Below are positions 21,101 to 36,100 of a stretch of DNA of 64,000 bases, piece by piece. Numbering within the stretch: position 1 is the first letter of the stretch; each line of letters begins with the position of its first letter. The notes beneath the pieces were generated by a model. The model ran no database searches, had not been told where the DNA came from, and saw only the letters and a list, made by a program, of their open reading frames with translations. A program made the translations under genes and the position numbers. The DNA comes from Ypsolopha sequella (Eukaryota > Arthropoda > Insecta > Lepidoptera > Ypsolophidae): assembly GCA_934047225.1 (NCBI GenBank), contig CAKOHE010000030.1:1-64000 (forward strand), given 5' to 3'.

Positions 21101-24100
21101 GATCTTGTCAGATTTTTTTTGTTATTTTTCTCATATCAAAGAAGATCGTGACAGAGGAAGGAAATTTGCCACAAGAAATTTAAAATATCAAATTTTAAAA
21201 CTATATCTTATCTATAACTTATATAGAAACAGAGCGCATTTGCCATGAGCATTGTTTAAGCCAGTTTTCCTGCATTTCCCGGTAAGTTTTGTGTAATTTT
21301 GGTTTCGTTCTCTGAAAATCCTTTTTGTCCCGTTTCCAATACGTTAATTTCCTTTCCCTCGTTTCATAAGCATGTCTTGACGCCGTTGTTTTATTTCTTT
21401 ACAGCGACCCTTCGGGATTATTTTTTAAAGGGTTTCTGGGTCTCCCTAGTTTGATTATCCCATCCGCCATCTCGTACGGTTGTACCTATTGAGGCCTGAT
21501 GTAAGGACCACGTCCCTGGTGAGCTAAAGCTTCCGATACTAAAATTGAAATCGCCAAGCTTCATCGACTGCTCCCGGGAACACCGGAAACTCCCAAAGTC
21601 ACGAAGAGACCCTTACCAGGTTTTTAATATCTGTAGCTTAATATTCAGCATCGATTATTTTTATTCCTTAGTGTAAAGCTAGATAACGATTGCTCGTAAC
21701 ACCTTATTATTACGTTTTTCTTTCGGATCAAGAGTTATCAAAACTTCCGTGAAATCTTAGTTTAAAGGATCCTATAAACTAGTGTCGACAACCAAATTTA
21801 AAATCCATTATTTTATGAATAAATGCGTCGTTCAAGCTAAAAGGAAATTAAAATCTTAAATAAGTGGAATTTGGCATAATAATTTTTTTGATCTAAGAAT
21901 TTCCTTTGTAGCGATTCTCTTCTGATATTATTGTTCTTTTGTACCATATTTTTCTTATCTCGGTTTTGTTGTTTTTGTGGATTTTAAGATAAAATTATAC
22001 GGTTTATTCATCCAGGTTTACCTCTTTTTTTGGCTGTCACCAGGCTTGCCTGGTGGCAGTCCAAATTCAATTCGAAATTACGTTCGTAGTATGTGGTAGC
22101 GGAAAATAAAATAATTTTTTTTTTAAAAATAACGCTACAACTGGTATAAGTATTACTGGTCTTGATTTATTAGCTGGAACTGAACTGGAACTGGAATAAT
22201 TCCCTTGAAATTGGCCCTATTTTTATCCTATTCTAATCTATTTTATTGTGTGCGTATAATAGCGATATGATCGTCTGAGGGGAATGAAGTGAGGGGGAAG
22301 AGCTTTAATTTCAAGTGCTATAAGATAACTATTATAAATTTACATATGTCGATGGAAAATACCTAGAAATTTTCCCTAAGTGTAAACGAGTTGCACAATC
22401 AAGAAGAGAGAGACACAACAACTATGAATAGCAACTATTGCTATGCTCTCACTCTTTCTAGAGAGGGCGCTTTAATTATTAGTAAACTACTTTGGAATGC
22501 TAGTCATTTTGTAAATTAATCTTATTATCTAACTTAATCTACTAGGTTGTATATTATTTATTATTTGTTTTCTTAGCCTAGTATTTATAAATCAATTTAA
22601 CTTATTCTATGCGTCGTGTCGTGTACACCTTGAAAATGAATTAATTATTCGAAACCGGTTGGGTGTATAACTATTAATTAAATGTGTGAAATAGTGTACA
22701 AGTCAGTTTTATTTTGTATAATTTTATTAACTGACATTATACCTAGGTACGTAAGTATGGTTGCGTTTCATATAACCGACTGAATATAGTTAAGCACCGC
22801 TTAAATTTCATTTCTCAAATGTTAAATGGGAGTAAGTCGTCGTTGATAATACTCACGAAAAAATATGGTAAATAATGAAAACTACGAAGCTCAGACACCT
22901 TCCCCCTCTAAAAAAATCACGTGGTATGGACAACCCCATAAGGATTGTAAATTGTTAGGTATCTACTAGAAAAATTCAAAACTCAAAAAACTTCCTGTAC
23001 AAGGTACAAGGTTCTGCGTACAAGATGGAATTTACATCTTTTACTACTTACACCATTGACGTAGGTCAATGACTTACACAGGCATTTATTTTTCAAGATA
23101 GTTTAACCCACACTTGCATAGACTTTTTGTTTCGGTACTACCCTCTATATGTCATTTGTACACCATATTACAATTATTAGGGCTGTTGAAATTAGGCATA
23201 ATATTGTGCAGCATAAATTGCACGTGTGGCAAATCTTAAATGACGTCACAATTACAAAATGAATAGTAATGGCTCACACATTGTGAACATCAGTGAACAT
23301 ATTGAACAAATACTTGGCAGGTTATCTAGCACCCGAGAGATATGTGACGTGCTAGAAGACTACAGCGAGCGTCTAAGAAAGACCTTATCTCGATGCAAGA
23401 CGGACACGGCAACGTTGGGGGAAGCGTACCAGAAGTCGGGCCAGTTTGTGAAGGATTTAAAGGAGAAACAACTGCAGGCTGATCAGAAGAATTGTGCTGT
23501 TATTGACAGTTTGAAGGAAAAAAGTAAGATTAATTATTTGTCAGTGGTTTATTTGTCAAACTAAAGTAAGTATATATTTTTGCACGAAGGAAGAAACTGG
23601 TAGTTTGTGATAGCAGGAATTGCAACATTCAAAAGTTCGCGACAGTGAGGACAATGTGAAGTGGCTCATGCACCACAGGAGTTAAGAGGCTATGCGAATT
23701 TTATTTTTGTCACTGTCACTCCAAGCGAAAAATCGCGCAGTGCGAGAGGGGCGGATTTACGGCTAAAGGGAAAAAAGTTAGTTTTATATTTTTATTAAAA
23801 AAACTAAAATAGCTAGCAAAATTTCAAATATGAAATCTCTAGATATTGTTTAAATACACCTAATAAAATATGTTTGAGTTCTGTATGGTTCCTATTCGTC
23901 AAACGAGGAGAAAAAGTGTGTTTGAAGACCTCATTTCAACAATTATTTCTATCGAGGAAAATTTATCCAAACATGTTTTCCAATTTCAAAACCTTAGATT
24001 TTATAGTCAAAATGCATACACCAGAAACTGATTATAATTTTGCGTGTATTTCATGAAATACGCAGAAAAGAAACACCCGTATTTTTTTCGCATATCGCCT

Positions 24101-27100
24101 TAAAAGTATATATCCCACTATCACGAACTGTCAGTTTCCTTTTTCATGCAAAAAAAAATATATATTTTACTAGCCTTTCGCCCGCAGCCCCGCCCGCGTT
24201 TATTAAATCTTTGCCCCGTTTTCGGCTTGGCGGTTATTTTATCAACACTCCTGTTATGTATGTATGTTGTCCATAGACTACGATAATAATAAAGAAAACC
24301 GCATCCAAATCCATCGAATGGTTCTCGAGTTAAAATAAAATGGAACATACTCGTACATAGATACAGACAGAGAGAGAAAAATATAAAAATTTTAGTTTTG
24401 GCCTCATTACAATACTAATAACCTATTTCATTTAAAATTTCGCAAAAATATTCAAAGTACAGACATGTCCTTTTAGCTACTTTATTATTATCATAAATCA
24501 GGTGCAATATTAAGAGGAGGCCTTCCTTTTTCAACAGTTTTTGAACGATTTACTGAATCTACCATAGACGCAATCGATATGAAACTTATATACAGTTTTT
24601 CCAAACCTTTGTCTTTACGTTGTAAGTAGCGTTACCTAATTGGAAAACTTTCGCTCGATAGATTTTATTTTGAAAATAGTCTCTTTTTGAGTGTTTTTTT
24701 TGGTTTTGTGATTTATCCATTTGATTTTTATGTGTCATTATTTACTATCAATACGAAAATTTTGTTTATTAACTGTTGTAAGTTCAAAAATGACTTAAAT
24801 GCGATATTGTAATTTTAGACGAATTTAATCTTAAAATTAGACTCGTTCTGAATCGTTTTACGCGCATTTTGGCGCACGCGATTTTCAACTTTATGAAATT
24901 TAGTCTACGGGTTATAATTGCAAAGCCGCTGTGCGCCTAAGGAAGGCCTCGCTCGGGGCATTATAATAGCAGTATCGCAGCCGGATTGTAAAATACCCGC
25001 CTTTTTCTGATGAATCGAAACATAACACTTAAATTCTACTTAAATCGAAAAAAAAAATTGAAATTCTAATTTACAATGGAAACTCTGCGAATGCAGTATA
25101 GACAAAACATAAGTAATAAGGTTTTGTTGATTAACAATTTAATGGATTTTGAATTTAAGTGTTCTGTTTCGATTAATTAGACAAAGCCGGCTATTTCACA
25201 ACCTGCGGGTCTACCGCGTAATTCTCATTTTCATCAACATCAACTTGAGATTGAAATTTGACGTGCGTGCGACGACGCCCGCCTAACATGCCATCTCTTT
25301 TGCACGCGTTGAATTTCGCATGCATTTGCTTGAAGTTGATACAAATGAGAATTACGCAGTAGAGCCCCCGCTCTTAATAATAAGGTGCAATAGTAAATAA
25401 GCGTGTTTAGTTTATGTGCCACCTTTTATCTTATACTTTATCCTTTTTCATAGATAAACTAATAACTGATCACAGTAACCAAATGGCTCAGTTATTCGAA
25501 ACCTACAAACAGCAATTGATTGAGCAAAATAACGAGCTCAAAAACAAACTGGAGGCGACGGAGTTGCAACGTGACGAGTTGACAAGGGATCTGGATCAAT
25601 ACAAGCATTCCTTAGATATGGTACGATCATTGCCGTATTTTAACATTTGGCGCCCAGGACACGTAAGGTTTACCGCCCCATAAATGAACGAGAAAAAAAC
25701 AAATATATTTTGATTATAAAATGAAGTAAAATGCAGCAGTGTGTTTATGTGGGCTGAGAATGGGAATAATTTAATGAATTAAATAATAAAAAATATTAAA
25801 AAAACACGCCTGCCATAATTTCAAAATGCACTAAAAAGTAATTTCTATTTTTTTCATTTTATGGCTGTTATGTTTTACACCCTGTATAAATTTATAGCCT
25901 ATTCCACTCAGGAGGCTATAAGGATTCTAACGATACCACACACTTCGAAATCGGTTGAAGCGTTAAGTAGTTATGGTGGAATTAAGAAAAATACCCACAT
26001 GAACCCTGAGCACATAACACTCCTTTTTTTGGGGCAGTCGTGTAAAAACTAAAAAATTTCATTTTTAGGCCATACAAAAAAATAAACACCATTTATTCCA
26101 TCCATCCATCTATCAGCCCGTATTCGTCCACTGCTGAACATAGGCCTCCCCAATATTACGCCACTTTTGGTGATCCTCAGTCATCCTCATCCAGCCGCTA
26201 CCCGCAATGTCCTTCAGATCGTCAGTCCAGCGAGCACGAGGGCGGCCTACGCTGCGCTTTGCTGTACGTGGTCTCCATTCCAATGCCTTACGGCCCCAAC
26301 GGTTATCACGTCGGCGACAAATATGGCCAGTCCATCATTTATTCAATTCTTAATTTTTTTCCGATGGTTAAATTGGTTAAAAATTTCATTAACAGATTTT
26401 GTCAAGTCAGCTTCTATATTAAAAATAGCTAAAGTGTTCTTCGCTTATATGGGAACGTAGGAGACGTGAATAATTGTTTATTTTTCTAGTAGATCATTCG
26501 TCAGATCAATCAGTTATACTTTTTGGAGTTTTATGGCATTCACATCCATAATCTTAGAAGTAAAAGGTATTAAGTGGAAAGAAAACCATTTTCATTTTGT
26601 ATATTTTAAAATATAGACGTGTTTTAGTTGAAAATAAAAATATATCATTTTCAACACCTAGTTGATAGGCATTATTTGTTGGAAATGATTTCAAGTATAA
26701 CCCCTTTCAAGGAATAGGTCAAATTTCAGAGCACCCTGTCTGTATATAGCGAAAGGAACTTCAATCACCAACCGGATGTCTCACGACATCGCGCTTTTTT
26801 TTCGTTGTTTCTCATAGTCATACAAGATAATGCCCGATCCATGGAGAATCATAATTTGCAGCTTTTTCTGAAAAAATGGGAAACTATAATGAAGCCTCCA
26901 TATCTGTCCGTCCGGCCACGGTATAACAAAAAAAAACGGGTATAAATACTTAGACTCTTGTCATGCATGTCCTACCGGGGAAAGCTCACCTTACCCACAT
27001 TGTGCTCTTATTAGCTAAAAAGGCAACAAGTATTAAAAGGGAGTCTTCGGGATTTTCCTCAAAAGTTCATAGTTCATAGTTTTCTTACATTGGGATGCGC

Positions 27101-30100
27101 GGAAAAAAGGAACATATTCAAATTACATTGCATACAAAGATCTGCTGTAGATATCAGATGTCAGATCTCAAACACGATATTACGGAACCGATACTCCACG
27201 AAGGAAACTGTCTAGTAGTAAAATGTGACAAAACGATATGGCTATCGCATGTGTCTGTCGATCACCTTCTATTAAAGATGCTAAAATATTCGCATTAAGC
27301 CTTGACAATGTTTTGAAATCATTGGCTTCTTTTAAACATGTTGCCGTGATTGGAGACATAAATATTGATATTTTACCAAGTGGTGACGACAACAATGCTG
27401 ATATCTACCTGGAAGCCACAGGATATCATGGCTTGCTCCCCACTCATACATTTCCGACGCACAATAAAACATGTCTTGATCACGTCATGTTTAAATCTAA
27501 TAACAATTCTACAACTTTTGTACTGGACTCCCTTATAACGGATCATAACCCTATACTTTTCTGTTCTGATTTTACACCTAAACTATACAGAGCAAAATCC
27601 AGTACAGTCCGAGTAGATGTACTTGCAGTTGCAGAAGATCTGACTAAGGTTGACTTCTCCGGAATTCTGAAATCCACAGACGCCAATACAGCAGCAGAAT
27701 CCTTGGTAAATACAATTGCTGAATCTATAAAAACTCATAGCCGAGTTGTCAAAATACCGCGAAGTAAAAGAAACATAAAGCCTTGGATAACACCCGGCCT
27801 CCTTAGGTGCATTCGCCATCGCGATAAACTTCACAAAAAGGCAAAACAATCGAATCCCGACAACCGAATTCAACAAGTAATCTTTACAAGATATCGAAAT
27901 TTCTGTAATAATTTACTAAAAAACATTAAGCGAACTTATGAATGTAATCAACTTCAAATGGCGAATAAAAATCCTAAAGCAATGTGGAATGTCATAAAAA
28001 ATATAACTTATCTAAAACAACCAACTGCTCCGCCCACCGAATTATTAAATATATCTCAAGATCCAAAAGCCTCAGTAAATGTTATTAACCATTACTTCTC
28101 GAGTATAGGTGAAACTCTTGCCTCACAAATCCTTGCTCAACATGCTAACGTAAGCAATGACCACACTTCCTCAAACAATCCTACTGAAAACATTAAGGGA
28201 AATTCCAAGGCTGTGCTAGCAACTGACGAGGTTGAAATTGACAGACTGATCTTAGGTTTGCGAAGTGACTGTGCCATAGGCTGGGATCACATTTCAGCTA
28301 AAGTTCTAAAAGCCGCGCGGACTCCTCTTATCACTCCTATTACACATGTATGCAACCTAGGCCTGTCACAGGGCGTTTTCCCCAGAGTTTTTAAAAGGGC
28401 CATTGTTCACCCTATCTATAAGAGTGGGGACAGATGCAGTGTCACGAACTACCGGCCTATCTCTGTGTTAACCATTCTTTCGAAAATACTGGAAAAAGTC
28501 TTGAACTGTAGGCTAATTGATTATCTCGAACAGCACAAACTAATTTCAGATAATCAATTCGGATTTAGAAAGGGCAAATCTACTGAAGATGCAGTACTAA
28601 AGGTCACAAATACCATTGTTGAACAGTTAGATGGGAAACTCAAGACAATAGGTATTTTTCTTGATCTTTCAAAGGCTTTCGACACTGTTTCTGTCCCCAT
28701 TCTATTAAACAAAATGGAAAACATAGGAATCAGAGGCGTTCCCTTAAACATTTTTCGCAACTACCTTTGCGAAAGGACCCAGAGTGTGAGAGTCGATAGT
28801 TTTACTAGTGACGATCAATTACTCACCTTCGGCGTCCCTCAAGGTAGCGTCTTAGGTCCAACTCTCTTCCTTATCTACATTAACAGTCTTTGCTCGATGC
28901 TCATTCCCAACTGCAAAATAATTACTTACGCAGACGATACTGTTCTACTAATACGAGGCAAAAATTGGGAAGAGTGCCGTCTTCACGCCGAAAACACTCA
29001 GGATTGTGATGGGCTGGCTTTCGTCAAATTTGTTAACTTTAAATGTTGATAAGACAAAGTTTATTACTTTTTCCCATTATTCTAGCCATCAGCCTGACCA
29101 TGACTCCTATAGCATCTTGGCTCATACCTGTGGAGCCCAAGTCTGCAGATGCAGATGTACCCCTATTGTGCGTACCTCTAATATTAAATACTTAGGTGTT
29201 ATAATGGATAGTACGCTTTCATGGAAGGATCATCTTGAATCCTTAATATCCCGAGTTAGAAAACTAATTTATATATTCCGACAACTTAGATGTTCAGCCG
29301 ATAACCAGACACTCAAAACTGTCTATTATGCGCTCGCGCAATCAGTACTTACATACTGCATTACATCCTGGGGTGGTGCATGCTCATCGCTCTTTATTCG
29401 CCTAGAACGAGCCCAAAGAGCTGTCCTCAAGGTCATGACTAAGAAGTCTATCTGGCACGATACAGACCAGCTGTACAATGAATGTCAGGTGCTATCTGTC
29501 AGAAGGCTCTTTATTCATAAAGTTATTCTGCGCAAACACTCTACAATCCCGTATGAATCGTCTACTAATATGTCGAAAAGAAGATCGGACCTAGTGTGCA
29601 GGGTTGTACAGCACAGGACTCAGTTAGCCGCCCGACACTATAATGTACTTAGTTCTCGTCTGTATAACAGAGTAAACGAGGCTGTTAATATTTATCCTCT
29701 ACTCTTAGCCAAGTGTAAGATTGCGGTCTCGAACTGGCTGCTCACACTTAATTATAAGGATTCAGAGGCTCTTTTGCGAGTAGTTGTCTAAAAGTATATA
29801 CACGTCATGGCAACCCTATATTATTTATAATTTACACAATATAAACATAAACATCTGTAACTTCTTACACAAACAAGTCCCAAAACTTCGTTTATTCGTA
29901 CCCATAAGTATATATATATATGTATATATAAGTATACATACTCACCCTTACACCCTCTCTCACACACCCTCTCAACATCACACACACACCCTCTCACACA
30001 CACACACACACACCCTCTCCCTCTCACTCACACACACACCTTCACACCCTCTCTCATACAATCTTTTTTAATAATTTGCATGCTAAAATTGTTCTTTTAC

Positions 30101-33100
30101 TATTTTTTGTTAAATCAAACCATATATTTTTTTTTCTTTTTGTTCTTTTGTTAAAATCCAAACACCATGTAATACGCAAATTTTGTAATTATTGTACACC
30201 TATAGGAAGGCGTTGGTGACTGTATTACAATTTTATATTACCACAGTTGCCAACGGCACATTTTTATGTTATATTTTTATCACAAGCAATCATTTGCTTA
30301 CTTAACTTACAACTTGGTTTTTGTTTTTCTTATCCAAAATTATTGTACCAAATAAAAATTATTACTTTTTTTTTATATTTTGCGCATAATAATCTTCGCC
30401 ATTGTTCGTATTCTCGAAAACGAGCCGAATCAGAAATTTTAAGAGTACGTATTATTTGGAAATGTACTAAAGAATAAATAAAAGTCAAAGTAATTTTAGA
30501 AAGTGTACAAAAATTCGGAAGCTTGTGTCGTTTTGGCTGTGTATAGGCACAGTATATTGAGATAGGCGACCGAAAGTGAACAATCTATCATGCATCGTAT
30601 AGAAAGCGGAAAAACGAATACAGAAACACGATCTTTGCCGAAGAGCGGCGAAGATTCCTACGCGCATTATTTAAGGGTCCGTATAAGGTCAGATCAACAC
30701 CTACTGTCAGTGCACTGTACGTGTTAGATGCACAACTTCAATTCAAATAACCATTTCACATCGTGTAACTTAGTCGATTGGGTTAGTAAAAATAATATAG
30801 ATAGTAGACTATAGTAGGCTGATCTAAACATTTTTAGGAAAAACGCAAAAGCTTTAAGTTAACTCGATAAAAAAAAAATACAAAGTTACCTCTAAATTTC
30901 ATGTTTTTCGATTGTTAAAATGCCTTCCTTAAATTAAACAGCATTTGTGTTAAGAATAAGTGAGCAATATTTTAATGTAATAATTGTGGTATTTGTCAAC
31001 AGAAAGACAAAAACATCTTAAGCCTGCAAAACAACTTAAGCCTGCAAAACGAGAGATTACTTCATGAGTACAATTCTCAATGCAGCGACATGAAGAGTAT
31101 CATTTCGAAACTGGAGAAGGAGTAAGCTGTTTTATTTTTATATTATAAACTGGTATAAATAGGCTGGTCTCGTAAATGTTTATATAATTTGTTTTAACGA
31201 CTCCCACACTACATTATGGTAATTATAACATCAAAAGCAGTTTTGTAAGTACTTACATTGTTTGACTGATGTTATAACATTATTACACCGCAAATCTGCG
31301 ATGTGACTAGCTAAATTTATTATAACAACGTTAGAGAATCAATCAAAAGTGACAACGAGTAAAGAACTCTCTTTTTCTCATTCTCTCTTCTGATTGGTCT
31401 CAGGCATGCACATACTAATTCCAGCATAGTCTCAGAACAACACTGTATCATGACGATCTCTGTTATAAATCCGTAATGACGAGTATCATGACAATATCAT
31501 GACGAGTGTTCTTTTGTAAATTTTTCGTGAAATTTAGTTGAAAATATTATAAATAATGTCACGCAAGGACGATAATTTTGATGGTCGTATTGTGTGCAAC
31601 TGAACATAATTAGGCATTGGGACCCTCGTGCAGTCTTTTACAAAACAAACGAACGTTGTCTCACATTGGTATCGATTCGGCATAACACGTCATATTAACT
31701 TATTTGACAGGACTAAACTTGATTTAAGCGTTCTGTCCTTGTCCTTTCGATAAAGAAAGAAAAAGACAGGAATTTGTATTTTGGCTTTTATATTTCTTAA
31801 TATTTTGTTACAAATCCGGATAAATGTGGACAGAAACGTTTTATATTTATCGACGCAACCATGCCTATTGTATGAAACCAAACTTAACAACTTCCTTATT
31901 ATGAACCGCGACGTATTCGACATCATTAAAATATCAATAGTGATGTGATAGGAACTAGTGTTTTTCCGTGGGCTCCTTGATGATTGAAGCATGGGAGGGG
32001 TGTCAAAAATAATGTTGACAGTATTTTGGTTTTTTACAAAATGACTGAAATGTAGTGATGTAGTACATTGTTACAATCAGCCCATAATTAATGCCGTTTC
32101 ATTTTGTTACCCCACACAATAGGTCACAAAAAAAAATCATGACGTCATAAAAACAAAATATGGATCACTAACAAATATTATCACCATTTATATTCTTATT
32201 TTAAACTTTTAACGAAGCCATTGACATCTCTCCTCTGCTTCAATCATCAAGGAGCCTACGGGAACTGATTTTTTTAATACTTGCACTGAGACTGTACAGG
32301 CATTAACATTTATCAGGCTAGCAGAGAGTAAAGAAACAGTAGAGTCTCTCAAGAAAGCGCTGACCAACCAGGACGAGTTCACAGCAACGATGTGTGACCA
32401 GAAAAACGTTCTACACGAAAAAGTGGCTACCCTTGAAGAAGAGAGCTCCAAATTGTATGATGAGATTACTGTTCTGAAGAAGAAACTAGAGGTACTACAT
32501 TGAGGATAAACCATGATTATTGCAAAACGGGTCACTTCAATAACAATTTTTGATCGGGATAGCCGACCGTTTCAGCAGATTCAGAAGGCAGCCTATTCAA
32601 TCTATCCGGATAACTGGCCGGTATTCGTTTGTAGATAGATTTGCAATAATCGGGTACTACATTATTTATTTATTATAAAAATAAAATAAATTATTTATAG
32701 TAAACTAGCGGACGTTCCGCAGCATTGCTCGCGTGCAACCCGTTTCTCTCGATCCCTTGGGAATTTCCTGAAATCCCTTATTAGTGGATGTCTGCGTCAA
32801 TCAAGGAACCTACAGCCCAAATTTCATGTTCCTAGGTCCAGCTGTTTGGTCTGGGCGTTGTTAGATCGGTCAGTCAGTCAGTCATGGTATTCGTTTATGG
32901 ATAGATTATTTGGGAATGCATTGTCGATACAAAAGTTGACACCCCGTTTCATCCCTTTTAAGGCTGAACTTCGAAAAGTTGAAAAGTCCTTTCATGTGTT
33001 TCATGTTTCTATCTTCAATGGCTTAAGCTGTGCTTTGTCTGTCATTCAGTCAGTCACGGAACTGTGTTATACAGTGTGTTGATTTGGTCAGCAACTTCCA

Positions 33101-36100
33101 TCGCAGGATAGGTTGTGTTCACGATGCTTATTCCAAAAAACTGCAAACAAAATAAAAAGAAGATATGCCCTTTTTTATTTGTACTAAAATTCTCTTGGTA
33201 AATGGTCACTGCGTCACGAAGTGCTGGTTTCGACATACTCGGGTACCCCACCCCACACTGCCGGCCCCCTCCACCAGTGCTGAGTCAATTTCATCATGTG
33301 TGTCGCACTCTAGGCGACTTAAACCGCCCCCAAAATTTCGTAAATATATTTATAAAAAATGGATTTTTTATTTTTTTCGTTACATATCAGAAGTTGCTGA
33401 CCAAATCAACAGCCTGTTTATGTCACAGGTAATATTTTTAGAGTCGTGAAAGTGAAATTATAATTTCACGGCTTTGACAATTTACCTGCGACATGGATAC
33501 CTATAGATGTCTTAGATTTTTTGTTTTGGTTTTCTTATTGTCAAGTGGCTTAGTGAAATTACCGTTACCGAGCGGATAGAAGCACCAAATTTAGTACGAA
33601 GGTACCTCATGGTCTTGGACGAATAAACCAGGGGACGAGAAACGCAAGAAAAATGTATGAAATCCAAAGATTTCAAAAGTTTAGATGAGCCCTGGCACCT
33701 AAAATCTATTGCATTGTTTTTGATTGCGTGCGTTAACGTAATGCCGACGCGCGCACACTTACTAACTTCAACATCTATCGGTATCGCTTTCAAAGGTAAT
33801 GTGATTGGCTACAAATTACGTGACACATAATTTGCAGCCAATCACACGTATCTACTTTTGAAAATGATAGTAAAGTAGACAATAAGCTCATCTATCTTAC
33901 TGTCATTTCCAAGAATTGACTAGGCTTTAAGGGTTGGTTGGGCCAAACATGCTATCGCGTTTGGACAATTTAGCTCATTAAAACAAAATATTTTTAACGA
34001 ATAATATTTGTGTAAGTAGTTAAGAAGTTGAAAAACATTATAATTTTTCAGGTTTGACACAAGTACCTATCAAAATCATCGAGAAAAAAAATCTGAAAAA
34101 TCACTAAAATCACGAAAAACGTAATTTGGCGTTGCAAACAGAAAAAATATTTTTTTTTTCGTTCCAAATTGTTTTTTGCGTAAAGAAATCGAAGTACCTT
34201 ATTCATATAATATATATTTTTTTCCTTTCGTTATTTAAAAATAAATACACAAACATGCAAATTCTTTTTGCGTAATTTTTCTGTACAGGTAAAATCTAGA
34301 ATGTTTGAGTATTTCTTTTAAAATAACAAAAAAAAATACAAAATAAAAAAAATCTGTAAAGGCTACTTTCATTTTTTTACTCTATAATAAAATATTTTAT
34401 TTTGTAGTTAGAATAGTAGACTGATCATACTAGTTCCAAAGCCAAATTACGTTTTCCGTGATTTTACTGATCTTTCCGATTATTTTTCTCGATGATTGTG
34501 ATACTTGTGTCAAATATGAAAAATTATAATGTAGTTCAACTTTTTAACTACTTACACAAATTTTACAAAAACGCGATAGCATGTTTGGCCCAACCAACCC
34601 TTAAGGCTATTATGTAATTATTTCATCACTCATACATCTGTTTCAGGAGCTTAATAAAGCCAATGACATTTTGGTGCTCGATGTAGTAACTCACGATGAA
34701 GCTAACCGATCACTTGAAAAGCAACTAGCTGAAAAGAATCAGGTAATACGTACCACTATTATAAACGCGAAAGTGTGTTTGTTGGTTGTTGGTTTGTCAT
34801 TCTTCCACGCAGAAACGGAGCATCGAATCGACGTGATTTTTTGCATAGGATAGTTTATAGACTGGAGAGTGACATAGGCTACTTTTTAACCCGGAAAAAT
34901 TAAAACTAAATCGACGCGGACGAAGCCGCGGTCAAAAGCTAGTAAAATTAAATTTACTCAGGTGGCTGCGACGGATCGCGTTCCCAAACGCAAAACTTAT
35001 GAAAAATGAAAAAATTTGGAAAATATTTTATTTCACATAAACAGTTTTACAATTGAAGCAGCATCCAGTGGCTCCCAGACTAGACCATGTGGAGTCTGTA
35101 CCTTGGGTGCCGATGATTGTTATTTTTATTTTTATAAAAAAATGAGGTTTAAGAATCGATTCTCGGGATTTGTTAATTATAACGGCCAAAACAAACTTTT
35201 AAAAAGAAGTTTTTTTTAACTAAAAGTTGTATTTCGGCCGTTATATTTATTTCTTAATAATTTGCTACAAATCCGGGGAAACGCCTTTAAATTAATGTTA
35301 TTTAAGGCATTTGAACATGTCAATTAGGCTTTTTTAGTAATGTTATGTTATTTTATGCTTTATGTTTTAAGTGATCCTGCTCAACAACTACAGATACGCT
35401 TTAAATTTGTCGTGCAGGATCATTTACAAAGTAACGCATAAAATAACACAACAAAAGTGGTCGCTTAAGGGTCCGTATAAGGTCAGATTGAGCACCTCAT
35501 GTTGAATCAATCAGAACTGAACTCTACCACGTTTCCTTCAAGTTTAAAATTGCGCTCTCTCAGCCGTGACAGTTACGACCACCAAGAAACACGCGCTCAC
35601 GAAAAACTGCGATTTTATTTAATAACTCAGCTTCTAGATGATGTTTAGACGGGGTGATTGTTCACTCATTTTTAATACAAATTTCAAGATAATTAAAGGA
35701 AGGCCCTTTAACTATGGAAAAACTTGAAATTTAGAGGTAACTTCGTGATTTTTTTCTATCGAGCGAGCGTATCTTTTGCGTTTTTTTCCAAGATATTTAG
35801 ATCAGCTTTATAGTCTACTATCTATATTATTTTTATTGAACCGATTGACCAAGTTACACAATGTGAAATGGTAATTTGAAGTATTGCACCTGACCTTATA
35901 CAGACCCTTAAGGAGCCACAGAAAAGAAATCGACACATTTAGAGCTTGCATTTTTTGATAAAATAGTAATATTATGTTTGGCATATTTTTCTAGGGATCT
36001 GCTGAACATAAACGCGGTTGAAGAAAGGCTCGACAAAGATATTTATTGAAATGAGGCCTTTTTCGATACCTTTTCTCCTGATTTTACAATTTGGAATTAC

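Larger units (their letters stand above)
18741..23290. other. Intron 2: no gene seen, repeats and hairpins
   Basis: Holds a (CTGT)n tract (18901-18923), a long AT-rich stretch with a repeated gttccggttcgtgaaa (19878 and 19991), two hairpins listed separately and possible remnants of a retroelement near 21380-22110. The ORF at 20491-20853 (minus) has no recognisable domain. Confidence 0.4.
26822..30070 (+). mobile_element. CR1/jockey-type LINE, nearly complete ORF2
   Basis: A non-LTR retrotransposon in intron 4: endonuclease remnants from about 26822, reverse transcriptase to 29050, C-terminal part to 29791, then a 3' region with a CA/CT-rich microsatellite (29940-30060). Coding is broken by at least two frameshifts. 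The 5' part (ORF1) is absent. The exact 3' end is unclear; no poly-A tail is obvious. Confidence 0.8.

Noticed and set aside
19260..22110. A further LTR retroelement in intron 2
   Set aside because: Some LTR-like text (repeated gttccggttcgtgaaa, possible primer site) but no paired LTRs or coding motifs.
24040..24348. Overlapping ORFs on both strands
   Set aside because: Lie in an interspersed repeat; no coding motif.
29784..30071. ORFs on both strands through the CA/CT repeat
   Set aside because: Produced by the microsatellite.
32209..32535. 108-codon minus-strand ORF
   Set aside because: Antisense shadow of coiled-coil exon 6, which has splice sites and heptads.
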